A stretch of DNA of 64,000 nt from Bradyrhizobium sp. in8p8 (GTDB lineage Bacteria; Pseudomonadota; Alphaproteobacteria; Rhizobiales; Xanthobacteraceae): positions 186,001 to 250,000 of the forward strand of contig NZ_AUGD01000009.1 in assembly GCF_000426845.1 (NCBI RefSeq), written 5' to 3'. Below are positions 28,244-36,344 of this stretch, one piece after another. Within the stretch, counting starts at the first letter, position 1; every line of letters starts with the position of its first letter. The notes under the pieces are model-generated. The model worked only from the letters and a program-made list of their open reading frames with translations. It searched no databases and was not told where the DNA came from. The translations under genes were made by a program, and so were the position numbers.

Positions 28244-28633
28244 CTATTTCAGCGTGATCTGAAAAGCCATCGAGCCGTTGATATTGAAGCCCTCCGCTTG
28301 CTGCGGTCCGAGTTGCCGGTTGATGCTGGTGTTAACCGACTCCAGCCGGCAATCGCGGGCGATCACCTCGCGCAACAGATCGCATTCGCGCGCCGCCATC
28401 TCATAGACCGCGCGGCGCGCGCGCTCGCGCAGCTTTTGGGCCTCCTCGCTGTCCCCGCTGGGGCCAGCGACAAAGAAGTTGATCGACGTTTGCACGCGGA
28501 CCGATCCTTCCTGCCGCAATGCACCGCCGCCCTGCTCGACAATGGCACGCTGGCCAAGTGACTGTGCCATGGCGGAAGCAGTCATGACCAACATGCCAAG
28601 GGCTGCCGAAACAAGGAGCGAACGAGCTTTCAT
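28244..28633 (-). CDS. Exported protein of unknown function
   Basis: 129 residues with a signal peptide (MKARSLLVSAALGMLVMTASAMAQ). The mature part has a positively charged helix rich in R/E (AQKLRERARRAVYEMAARECDLLREVIARDC) with two cysteines that could form a disulfide, and ends GFNINGSMAFQITLK. I do not recognise the family. It converges on the zeta gene and follows no operon. Confidence 0.75.
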   Translation of the reverse strand: MKARSLLVSAALGMLVMTASAMAQSLGQRAIVEQGGGALRQEGSVRVQTSINFFVAGPSGDSEEAQKLRERARRAVYEMAARECDLLREVIARDCRLESVNTSINRQLGPQQAEGFNINGSMAFQITLK

Positions 28634-28746
28634 GACGTTTACCTGTGGTTGAAGCAACGCCTCTCTGCTAGCTTCCAGAGATTGCGATCAGGCAAACCCT
28701 GGAGGGCAAACATCGGGACGCCGCTTCACCACTGGTTAACCGCTCC

Positions 28747-29235
28747 TCACCCCTCCTTGAAGCCGTATTCCGGCACATTGCCGCTGGCGCCGTAGTACTT
28801 GTACGGCAGGAACTTGCCGCTCATCGTGATCTTGACGCGATCACCCTTCGGGTTGGCGACGCGCTCCAGTGCCATGTCGAAGTCGATCGCCGACATGATG
28901 CCGTCGCCGAACTCCTCCTCGATCAGCGCTTTCCAGGCCGGGCCGTTCACCATTACCATCTCGTAGAATCGGTAGATCAACGGATCGGTGGGCGGCATCG
29001 GCGTCCCGGTGCCGCGCATCGGCACCTCGTTGAGCATCGCAACTTCCGCCTTCGAAAGGCCGAACAGCTCGCCGGCGTTCGCGGCCTGCGGCTTGGTCAG
29101 CTTCATCTGGCCGAGGATCGCGCCGACGATCAGCACCTCCGAATAGCCGCCGATCTTCTCGCAGATGTGCTTCCAGCTCCAGCCCTTCTCGCGTTTGATG
29201 TCGAGCAGCTTCTCGGTGAGGTCTTCGCGCTTCAT
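28747..29235 (-). CDS. cynS: Cyanase (cyanate hydratase)
   Basis: 162 residues, normal for the family. It forms a decamer that converts cyanate and bicarbonate to ammonia and CO2. The catalytic Arg and Glu are in IYRFYEM and the catalytic Ser in GIMSAIDF; the C-terminal GKFLPYKYYG is typical. AAGGAG lies seven bases before the ATG. It is the last gene of a minus-strand run with an ABC transporter of the nitrate/cyanate class starting 17 bases upstream, which argues that the transporter carries cyanate. Confidence 0.97.
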   Translation of the reverse strand: MKREDLTEKLLDIKREKGWSWKHICEKIGGYSEVLIVGAILGQMKLTKPQAANAGELFGLSKAEVAMLNEVPMRGTGTPMPPTDPLIYRFYEMVMVNGPAWKALIEEEFGDGIMSAIDFDMALERVANPKGDRVKITMSGKFLPYKYYGASGNVPEYGFKEG

Positions 29236-29251
29236 GTCAGGTCTCCTTGGG

Positions 29252-30175
29252 TTAGGCACTCAATCCGGGGCTGGTCCCGGGCATCCAGGTCTGCCGCGGT
29301 TCGTCGCTGCCGGCCGCGATCGACAGTCCGGGCTTGCCGATCTGCACCACCGGTACGTTGCGCGGATCGTGGCCGGGCGTCTCGGCGACGAAGGTCTTGC
29401 TGCGCGTCACCAGGAAATCGATGATGTGGTTGCGCAGGGCGTAGTAGAGCGGATGGCGGTGCAGATCGGTGCGGCCGCGGTCCCTCGGCAGCGGGTTCTC
29501 GACCACCTCGGCCAGCACGGCGCCGGGGCCGTTGGTCATCAGGAAGATCTTGTCGGCGAGGTAGATCGCCTCGTCAACGTCATGCGTGATCATGAACGCG
29601 GTCTGTCCGGTCTCCAGGCAAATACGGCGGACCTCGTCCTGCAGCGTGCCGCGCGTCAGCGCGTCGAGCGCCGAGAACGGCTCGTCCATCAGCATCATCT
29701 TCGGCGTGATCGACAGCGCCCGCGCGATGCCGACGCGCTGCTTCATGCCGCCCGACAGTTCGGACGGACGCTTGTGCTCGGAGCCGGAGAGACCGACGAG
29801 ATCGATGAAGGTCTGCGCATGCGCCCTCACTTTGGCGCGGTCCCAGTTCCGCCACTTCGAGCTGACGGCATAGGCGACGTTGCCGAGCACGGTGCGCCAG
29901 GGCAGCAGCGCATGGCTTTGGAAGATCACGGCGCGATCGAGGCTGGTGCCCGAGATCGCCTGACCGTCGACGATGACGGCGCCCTCGCTCGGCGCATCGA
30001 GGCCGGCGAGGATGTTGAGCACCGTGGTCTTGCCGCAGCCGGAATGGCCGATCACGCAGGCAAACTCGCCGCGCGTCATCGACAGCCACAGGTTCTCGAA
30101 GATGGTGGTCGTGGCACCGCCCGCACCAGGATAGCGCTTCGCGATGCCTTCGATGGAGATGAATTTGTCGGACAC
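29252..30175 (-). CDS. ABC transporter ATP-binding protein, nitrate/cyanate/sulfonate class
   Basis: 307 residues. Walker A GHSGCGKTT, signature LSGGMKQRVGIARALS and Walker B MLMDEPFSALD are intact, and the C-terminal part (PLPRDRGRTDLHRHPLYYALRNHIIDFL) is the NrtD/CynD type. The start is a GTG at 30175, with GGAG ten bases upstream. It energises cyanate import by context with cynS. It begins six bases after the permease stop. Confidence 0.93.
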   Translation of the reverse strand: MSDKFISIEGIAKRYPGAGGATTTIFENLWLSMTRGEFACVIGHSGCGKTTVLNILAGLDAPSEGAVIVDGQAISGTSLDRAVIFQSHALLPWRTVLGNVAYAVSSKWRNWDRAKVRAHAQTFIDLVGLSGSEHKRPSELSGGMKQRVGIARALSITPKMMLMDEPFSALDALTRGTLQDEVRRICLETGQTAFMITHDVDEAIYLADKIFLMTNGPGAVLAEVVENPLPRDRGRTDLHRHPLYYALRNHIIDFLVTRSKTFVAETPGHDPRNVPVVQIGKPGLSIAAGSDEPRQTWMPGTSPGLSA

Positions 30176-30180
30176 CGCTG

Positions 30181-31020
30181 CTACTCCGGAAACGTGACCA
30201 TGCGCGTGAAGCGCGCCAGGATCTGGTCGAGCAGCATGCCGATGACCCCGATCAGCAGGATCGCGATGATGACGTTGGTGATCGACAGATTATTCCACTC
30301 GTTCCAGACGAAGTAGCCGATGCCGGTGCCACCGACGAGCATCTCGGCGGCGACGATGACGAGCCAGGCGATGCCGATCGAGATGCGCATGCCGGTCAGG
30401 ATCGTCGGCGCCGCGGCGGGCAGGATCACGGTGAAGGCGCGCCTGATCGTGCCTACCTCGAGCGTGCGCGCGACATTGATCCATTCCTTGCGCACGCTGG
30501 CAACGCCGAACACGGTGTTGAGCAGCATCGGCCAGATCGAGCAGATGAAGATGACGAAGATCGCGGAGACCGAGGAATCCTTGATGGTGTAGAGCGCGAG
30601 CGGCATCCAGGCCAAAGGCGAGATCGGCTTCAGCACCTGGATGAAGGGATCGAGCGCCTTGCTCAACAGCGGCGACATGCCGATCAGGAAGCCGAGCGGG
30701 ATGGCGACGAGCACTGCCAGCAGATAGCCGGTGCCGACCCGCGCGATGGAATAGGCAAGCTGGATGCCGAGCCCCTTGTCGTTTGGCCCGTTATCGTAGA
30801 ACGGCCGCTTGAGGTGCTCCCAGAGCTTTGCCCCGACGTCGAGCGGCCCGGGCATCGCCGATTTGCCTTGTGTGGCCGTCAGCCCCATCAGCTTGGCGTA
30901 TTCCGGGCTCATCGTCGTCGTCGCCCCCGTCGAGCGCGTTGCGATATGCCAGATGCCGAGGAACGCGGCGAGCAGCACGATGGAGACGAGACCCGCACGG
31001 AGACGGAGGGAGGATGTCAT
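30181..31020 (-). CDS. ABC transporter permease, nitrate/cyanate/sulfonate class
   Basis: 279 residues with about six helices. The EAA-like loop is around VARTLEVGTIRRAFTVILPAAAPTILTGMRISIGIAW, and the family motif GTGIGYFVWNEWNNLSI follows. It forms the channel for the adjacent ATPase and substrate-binding protein. It is separated from the binding-protein gene by a repeat-bearing gap of 170 bases. Confidence 0.92.
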   Translation of the reverse strand: MTSSLRLRAGLVSIVLLAAFLGIWHIATRSTGATTTMSPEYAKLMGLTATQGKSAMPGPLDVGAKLWEHLKRPFYDNGPNDKGLGIQLAYSIARVGTGYLLAVLVAIPLGFLIGMSPLLSKALDPFIQVLKPISPLAWMPLALYTIKDSSVSAIFVIFICSIWPMLLNTVFGVASVRKEWINVARTLEVGTIRRAFTVILPAAAPTILTGMRISIGIAWLVIVAAEMLVGGTGIGYFVWNEWNNLSITNVIIAILLIGVIGMLLDQILARFTRMVTFPE

Positions 31021-31035
31021 CGCGCAAGGCCTCTC

Positions 31036-31171
31036 CAGATGTCGTCCCGGCGAACGCCGGGACCCATACCGCGGAATTCATCGAGCGCGGCCGATAGGCG
31101 CCCCGAACAACAAATCTTCCCCAAGCGCCTCACCGTGGTGGTGGCTGCCGGCGTTCGCCGGGACGACGCTG
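31036..31171. repeat. Bradyrhizobium-type repeat pair inside the cyanate operon
   Basis: GTCGTCCCGGCGAACGCCGGGAC (start 31037) and an inverted copy GCCGGCGTTCGCCGGGACGAC near 31150 face each other across about 90 bases; each copy is itself a CCCGGCG/CGCCGGG hairpin. The unit resembles a widespread Bradyrhizobium repeat. Its place between two operon genes suggests an effect on transcript stability. Confidence 0.7.
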
Positions 31172-31189
31172 GGGAGAGAGCGAAGACCA

Positions 31190-32572
31190 TCACGCCCCCT
31201 TCCTGATCTTGAAGCTCGCCACATAGTCCTCCGGCTTGGCCGGATCGAACGTCTTGCCCATCACCGCGAAGGATTTGTAGGCGCTTGCAGGCGGCGACAG
31301 CCCCATCTCGGTCATCAGCTTCTTGGTATCGGTGGCGAGATACACCTGCTCGGCGATGGTCTTGTAGTCGACCTCCCCCTTGATCTGGCCCCAGCGCTTC
31401 ATCTGCGTCAGCATCCAGACAGCGAAGGACTGCCAGGGGAACGGATCGAAATCGACCCGCTTGGCATCGGTCTTCACTCCGCCGAGGCCGTCGGCATAGG
31501 TGCCGGTCAGGACTTGCTCCAGCACCGTCACCGGCGCATTGATGTAATTGGCCGGCGCGATCGCTTCCGCGATCTGCTTGCGGTTCTCCGCCTTCGACGC
31601 GTAGGCGGTCGCATCGACGATGGCGCGCGTCAGCGCCGCAAAGCTGTTCGGCGCGGTGGTGATGAATTCGCGGCTGGCGGCGAAGCTGCAACAGGGATGG
31701 CCGTCCCAGATCTCCTTCGACAGGATGTGCATGAAGCCGACGCCGTCATAGATCGCGCGCTGGCAGATGTTGTCCGGCGCGAGGAAGCCGTCGATGTTGT
31801 CGGCGCGCAAGTTCGCGACCATCTCCGGCGGCGGCACCGAGCGCAGCTGCACGTCGGTATCAGGATCGATCCCGTGCTCGGCGAGATAATAGCGCAGCAG
31901 GTAATTGTGCATGGAATAGTCGAAGGGGATCGCGAACTTCATTCCCTTCCAGTCTTTCGGGTCGCGCTTGTCCTTGTGCTTCATGGCAAGCGTGATGCCC
32001 TGCCCGTTGATGTTTTCGATCGCGGGGACGGCAAAGGGAATGGCGCTCGAGCCGAGGCCGAGCGATATCGCGATCGGCATCGGCGCCAGCATGTGCGCAG
32101 CGTCGTATTCCTTGTTGATGGTCTTGTCGCGGACTACGGCCCAGCCGGCGGTCTTGACCACTTCGACGTTGAGGCCGTGCTTCGCATAGAAGCCGAGCGG
32201 CGCCGCCATGATGATCGGCGTGGCGCATGTGATCGGAATGAAGCCGACCTTGAGGTCCTTCTTCTCCGGCGTGCCGGTCGCGGCGAAGACCTCCGTCGCC
32301 GTCTTGAGCGGAAAGAATTGCGACAGCGCCGCAAGCGCGGTCGACGCACCGACCGATTTCAGGAAGGCGCGGCGTGCCACGTCCTGCGGAAACATCGCGC
32401 GCATCACCGCGGACGCGACGACACCCTCGTAGCGCTTGTCCTCGCTTTCGATGGGCTCGCAGCGCAGGGCCGACGCGGCCTGCTCGTGCTCGAGGGCCGA
32501 GCGGTGCTGGCCGCAAACGCAGCCCGCCTGGAGATTGCGGTCGGAATCAAACGGATCGTCGAACGTGGACAT
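31190..32572 (-). CDS. NrtA/CynA-type substrate-binding protein with long N-terminal extension and internal Tat motif
   Basis: 460 residues. The body (about 95-460) is the NrtA/SsuA-like fold (KVGFIPITCATPIIMAAPLGFYAKHGLNVEVVK). A twin-arginine export motif R67-R68-A-F-L-K followed by a hydrophobic stretch is present, but it lies after an unusual 65-residue hydrophilic extension containing C18-x-C20-x2-H23 and C38. The start at 32572 has AGGGG ten bases upstream, so the extension appears real. It binds cyanate or a related anion by context. It heads the transporter-cynS group, 118 bases after the rhodanese gene. Confidence 0.9.
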   Translation of the reverse strand: MSTFDDPFDSDRNLQAGCVCGQHRSALEHEQAASALRCEPIESEDKRYEGVVASAVMRAMFPQDVARRAFLKSVGASTALAALSQFFPLKTATEVFAATGTPEKKDLKVGFIPITCATPIIMAAPLGFYAKHGLNVEVVKTAGWAVVRDKTINKEYDAAHMLAPMPIAISLGLGSSAIPFAVPAIENINGQGITLAMKHKDKRDPKDWKGMKFAIPFDYSMHNYLLRYYLAEHGIDPDTDVQLRSVPPPEMVANLRADNIDGFLAPDNICQRAIYDGVGFMHILSKEIWDGHPCCSFAASREFITTAPNSFAALTRAIVDATAYASKAENRKQIAEAIAPANYINAPVTVLEQVLTGTYADGLGGVKTDAKRVDFDPFPWQSFAVWMLTQMKRWGQIKGEVDYKTIAEQVYLATDTKKLMTEMGLSPPASAYKSFAVMGKTFDPAKPEDYVASFKIRKGA

Positions 32573-32690
32573 GCTGTTGCGCCCCTTTGTCACATCGCGC
32601 GGCGAACGCCGTTGTCCGCCACCTCGGCTCAAGATTCCATCGTGGCCCGGCTAAGCCTTGCGCAGCCGGACCACGATAAACATGCAGGTT

Positions 32691-33569
32691 CTATGCCGCC
32701 TTGCCTGTTACCTGGGCAGCCACCGGCAATCCCTGCTCGATCGGCAGCGACGGGTCGCGCGACCATTCGTTCCAGGAGCCGAAGTACATCCGCACGTCCT
32801 TCACGCCGGCGTTCTTGAGCGCCAGGAACGTGTTCGAGGCGCGCGCGCCCTTGAAGCAATACAGGTACACCGGCGTGCTCGGCGTGATGCCGACGGTGGC
32901 GCATTCCGCCAGGATCTCGTCCTTGGATTTGAAGCGCGGGCCTTCGGCGGTCGGCTTCATCATGCGGTACCATTCCAGCCACACGGCGCCGGGAATGCGG
33001 CCCTTGCGCGGGCAGAAATCCTTTCCGTAAGGAGAAGAGCTGTCGCCGATCCACTCGTCGACATCGCGCACGTCGAGGATCGCGACCCCGGGCTTGCCGA
33101 CCGCGGCAAGCATGGTCTTGGCATCGATCAGGATCTCGCCCGCTTCCGGCACGATCGGGAACGAGGCCTTCACCGGGGTCGGAACGTCCTTGGTCACCGG
33201 CAAGCCCGCGGCCGCCCAGGCGTCGAAGCCGCCATGCAGCACCTTCACCTTGGGATAGCCGAGCATGGTGAGCAGATAGTACCCGCGGCAGGACTGGCCG
33301 AAGCCGGAATTCATCGACTGCTCATACACCACCGCCGTTTCCTTGCCGGACAGACCGGCGGCGCCGAAAGCGTCGGCGAACTTGGTCTTCAGCTCGCTGA
33401 TGCCTTCGGGCGTCGAGGTTGCAAGATAGGTGAAGATGTCGTGCACGTTCACGGCATTGGGCAGATGTCCCGCGGCATAGGCGTCGGGATTGCGGGTGTC
33501 GATCACGACGCACGGCTCTAGCTTCAAGAGATCGGCAAGTTCGCTGGCAGAGATCAGAACGTCCGTCAT
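32691..33569 (-). CDS. Two-domain rhodanese (sulfurtransferase)
   Basis: 292 residues. An N-terminal inactive rhodanese domain (VVIDTRNPDAYAAGHLPNAVNVHDI) is followed by a catalytic one with Cys in YLYCFKGARAS. Family members move sulfane sulfur from thiosulfate or mercaptopyruvate to cyanide or another acceptor. The active loop CFKGAR differs from CRKGV (thiosulfate) and CGSGV (mercaptopyruvate) forms, so the donor is uncertain. The neighbours (cyanase, transporter) fit a role in cyanide, thiocyanate or cyanate handling. Confidence 0.9.
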   Translation of the reverse strand: MTDVLISASELADLLKLEPCVVIDTRNPDAYAAGHLPNAVNVHDIFTYLATSTPEGISELKTKFADAFGAAGLSGKETAVVYEQSMNSGFGQSCRGYYLLTMLGYPKVKVLHGGFDAWAAAGLPVTKDVPTPVKASFPIVPEAGEILIDAKTMLAAVGKPGVAILDVRDVDEWIGDSSSPYGKDFCPRKGRIPGAVWLEWYRMMKPTAEGPRFKSKDEILAECATVGITPSTPVYLYCFKGARASNTFLALKNAGVKDVRMYFGSWNEWSRDPSLPIEQGLPVAAQVTGKAA

Positions 33570-33620
33570 TGGCAGCCTCTCCGTTGAGGTTGGGTGGTCT
33601 TCTGGGTGGACTCGTGAAGC

Positions 33621-34733
33621 TCAGGATTCGGCGAGCATCTTGCGCAGCTGCTTGGTGGCAGGCGTGACGATCGCGACGAAATAGGCCTCGCGCAGGCGCC
33701 GCTGCGCGCGGTGGCTTTTCAGGTAGCCGCGCGCGCCACAATGCAGCATCGCCGCATGCGCCGCCGCGACGCTGGCGTCGCCGGCGCGAAGCCGCAGCGC
33801 GATCACCTTGCGCCAGTAAGCGTCCTCCTCGTTGTAGGGATCGCGCGCCAGCGCCATGGTCTCGGCGTCGAGCTCGGCAGCGAGATCGCGGAAGTGCACC
33901 GGCTGCTGCGGCAAATAGCGGTTGATGTGACCGAGCGGATTGTCGACCTCATCCATGATGCTGATGCAGTCCTTGATCAGGCCGAGTGCCATGCCCGCCT
34001 GGAGCAGGATGAAGCCGGCGCGGATCTTCTTGACGAAGGGACCTGCGGGATCGGCCAGGATCAGATCATCCGGCACGAACACGTCGCGGAACTGCACGCC
34101 GTAAGTGCCGGTCCCGTCCATCGCGAGGAACGGCTTGCAGGGCGTCAGCGTGATCGCGGGGTCCGAGCAGTCGGCCAGAAACATGACCAGTCCCGGCTCG
34201 TCCTCGCGCTCGAAAATGGTGCCGAAATAGTGGTCGGGACCGAGATTGGAGACCCAGGGGAGCACGCCGCGGACGATGTAGCCGCCCTCGACCTTGCGCC
34301 CCTTCAATTTGAGCTTCTCGATCCCGAAGAAGCTCTTCATCGGATTGGAGAGGCCGGTGCCGCCGAGCACGCGACCGGTCGAGAAGGCATCGCCGAAACG
34401 CTTGGCCAGCTTCGCATTGGTCGAATTGGCAGCGTACCAAACCAGCGTGTCCTGACACCACTTCATGAATGCCGTGCTGCCACAGACCTCGCCGACGGCC
34501 GCCATCGCCTGGATGGCGCAGCGCAGGTCGGCGGAACCTTCGTGCGGCACGTGGTTGCCGAAGGCGCCAACCGCACCGAATTTGCGCAGCACCTCTGCCG
34601 GATAGACCGATCCGTCGTCGATGCCGGCGGCGAGCGGCGCGAGCTGCTCGCGCGCGATCCGCGCCACCTCGTCTGGAATGGACGGTGCGGGCTGATCCAA
34701 AACGTCGGCCCGCGATAAAGCCAGTGAACCCAT
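33621..34733 (-). CDS. Acyl-CoA-dehydrogenase-like flavoprotein
   Basis: 370 residues with the acyl-CoA dehydrogenase layout (N-terminal helices, central beta-barrel around DGTGTYGVQFRDVFVPDDLIL, C-terminal helices). The C-terminal region where the catalytic Glu (Y-E-G type motif) normally sits reads HCGARGYLKSHRAQRRLREAYF, without that Glu. This points to the DszC/SfnB-like flavin monooxygenase branch, acting on sulfur or nitrogen compounds, rather than beta-oxidation. The ATG has GGGAG nine bases upstream. It lies between OsmC and rhodanese in one run. Confidence 0.82.
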   Translation of the reverse strand: MGSLALSRADVLDQPAPSIPDEVARIAREQLAPLAAGIDDGSVYPAEVLRKFGAVGAFGNHVPHEGSADLRCAIQAMAAVGEVCGSTAFMKWCQDTLVWYAANSTNAKLAKRFGDAFSTGRVLGGTGLSNPMKSFFGIEKLKLKGRKVEGGYIVRGVLPWVSNLGPDHYFGTIFEREDEPGLVMFLADCSDPAITLTPCKPFLAMDGTGTYGVQFRDVFVPDDLILADPAGPFVKKIRAGFILLQAGMALGLIKDCISIMDEVDNPLGHINRYLPQQPVHFRDLAAELDAETMALARDPYNEEDAYWRKVIALRLRAGDASVAAAHAAMLHCGARGYLKSHRAQRRLREAYFVAIVTPATKQLRKMLAES

Positions 34734-34768
34734 GATCGTCTCCCGCACCTTGTCCTGGTTGCTATCAG

Positions 34769-35311
34769 CTAGATGCCGACCTCGAGATTGACCGGGCGGG
34801 TGAAGGTGTTGGCGACCGGCGACCACTTCTTCACATGGGTGACCAGCGCGTTGATCTCGTCCGGCGAGATGCCCTCGCATTCCATGTCGACCTTGACGCG
34901 CACGTCGGTGAAGCCGACCGGCTTGTCCGAGGTGTCGCCGGTCCCCCAGACCGCGGTGATGTTGAGATCGCCTTCGAGCTCGAGCTCGAGCTTGTTCACG
35001 ATCCAGCCGCGGTGCACGGCGTTGGCGTGCAGGCCGACCGCAAGGCAGGAGCCGAGCGCCGCGAGCGAGGCTTCCGACGGATTGGGCGCGGTATCGTCGC
35101 CCAGGAGTCCCGGCGGCTCGTCGACGATGTAGGGCGGCAGGTTGCGGATGTAGTTGGCGTGGCGGAACTTGCCCTCCGCGACCGTCTTGCACTTCAAGGT
35201 CTTGATGACCTTCGGATTCGCCTTGCCATTGGCGATCAGTTGCTCGAGGCCATTCTTGTCGATGGGTGCGAGGCAACCCGTCAGCACTGTCTTCTGAACG
35301 ACGGCAGTCAT
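34769..35311 (-). CDS. OsmC-family protein lacking the second active cysteine
   Basis: 180 residues, OsmC/YhfA-like fold. ALGSC89LAVGLHANA carries the first redox Cys. The place of the second Cys (normally x-C-P-x-x-N) reads KKWSPVANTF, so it is a Ser here; another Cys at 145 is not in the usual place. It is therefore unlikely to be a standard organic-hydroperoxide reductase. GGGAGAAG stands five to nine bases before the ATG. It is the first gene of the minus-strand run facing the TetR gene. Confidence 0.82.
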   Translation of the reverse strand: MTAVVQKTVLTGCLAPIDKNGLEQLIANGKANPKVIKTLKCKTVAEGKFRHANYIRNLPPYIVDEPPGLLGDDTAPNPSEASLAALGSCLAVGLHANAVHRGWIVNKLELELEGDLNITAVWGTGDTSDKPVGFTDVRVKVDMECEGISPDEINALVTHVKKWSPVANTFTRPVNLEVGI

Positions 35312-35346
35312 CAATCTTCTCCCTGGCAGAAGTGGAAATCGGCAGG

Positions 35347-35364
35347 ATACCGAACGGTCTGTTT
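35347..35364. promoter_or_regulatory. Possible TetR-type operator between OsmC and TetR genes
   Basis: ATACCGAACGGTCTGTTT is an imperfect dyad (6 of 9 positions) whose right half GGTCTGTTT resembles many TetR-family operators of the AGACC/GGTCT type. It lies 36 bases before the OsmC start, where a repressor would block the operon. Confidence 0.35.
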
Positions 35365-35555
35365 CCTTGCATGGAACGTGCCAAGACCCGCCAGGATCAA
35401 AATGCGAGGGGGTTGAGCCGTTTAGCGGCCCGCCTGACAGTTGATCGGCGGCGCGCTGCACAAACGCGGTGCAAGTGAGCGGTCGCTTGCGAATAATTTC
35501 AGCGCCAACCACATGCGGCTTGCTGATGCGATGCAGCTGCGATTAAGTTGCAGCT

Positions 35556-36206
35556 ATGGCAAAGACGTCATCGAAGAAGAATTCGAATTCGCCCCACGCT
35601 GTTGCAAGCGACGACGAATCCGCGCGCGGGCGCCTGCTCAGCGCCGCATCGCATCTGTTCTGCAAGAATGGAATCAACGCCACCGGCATCGACGCGATCA
35701 TCGAGGAAGCCGGCACTGCGAAGACCACGCTCTACAAGCTGTTCGGCTCCAAGACCAATCTCGTCAACGCGGTGCTGGAAAGCGAAGGCAAGCAGTGGCG
35801 CGAATGGTTCATCGGCGCCATGGAGCAAGGCGGCGGCGATGCGCAGGCGAAACTGGCGCGCATCTTTCCTGCACTGAAAAGCTGGTTCGCGGAAGAACGC
35901 TTCTACGGCTGTCCCTTCATCAACGCCGTCGGCGAGCACGACAAGGATGCGAAACAATTTCGCAACATCGCGCTAAAGCACAAGAAGATCGTGCTCGGCC
36001 ATATCGAGAAGCTCGCCGGCGAGTTCGGATCGACGGAGCCTGCGGTGCTGGCTCACCAGCTCGGTCTCATCATCGACGGTGCCATCGTCGCCGCGATGAT
36101 CTCGCGCGATCCGGGCGTCGCCGATACCGCCGCGCTCACGGCAGGCCCCCTGCTCGGCCAGTCCAAGCCGAAGAAGAAGCGCGCCGAGCAGCTCGAGGCA
36201 GTGTAG
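35556..36206 (+). CDS. TetR-family transcriptional regulator
   Basis: 216 residues. The N-terminal helix-turn-helix is seen at about 24-70 (ARGRLLSAASHLFCKNGINATGIDAIIEEAG, KTTLYKLFGSKTNLVNAVL); the C-terminal ligand domain carries FYGCPFINAVGEHD. It is divergent from the OsmC-led run and so is the likely local regulator of that run; the ligand is unknown. Confidence 0.9.
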   Translation: MAKTSSKKNSNSPHAVASDDESARGRLLSAASHLFCKNGINATGIDAIIEEAGTAKTTLYKLFGSKTNLVNAVLESEGKQWREWFIGAMEQGGGDAQAKLARIFPALKSWFAEERFYGCPFINAVGEHDKDAKQFRNIALKHKKIVLGHIEKLAGEFGSTEPAVLAHQLGLIIDGAIVAAMISRDPGVADTAALTAGPLLGQSKPKKKRAEQLEAV

Positions 36207-36344
36207 GCCCGTAAGGCGCCAGCAAAATGCAACCGCTCCAGCGGGCACGCGAGGATTCGGATGAACGTGTCCGCCTCGAGTGGCGCCGAAAGCGGGAGCG
36301 GTCAACCACCTGCGGCGTTCGATTCAACCGAAAGCCATTCCGCT

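Noticed and set aside
30809..32818. A 669-codon frame opposite the cyanate-type transporter genes
   Set aside because: It spans two genes and an intergenic repeat, which marks it as an artefact of GC bias.
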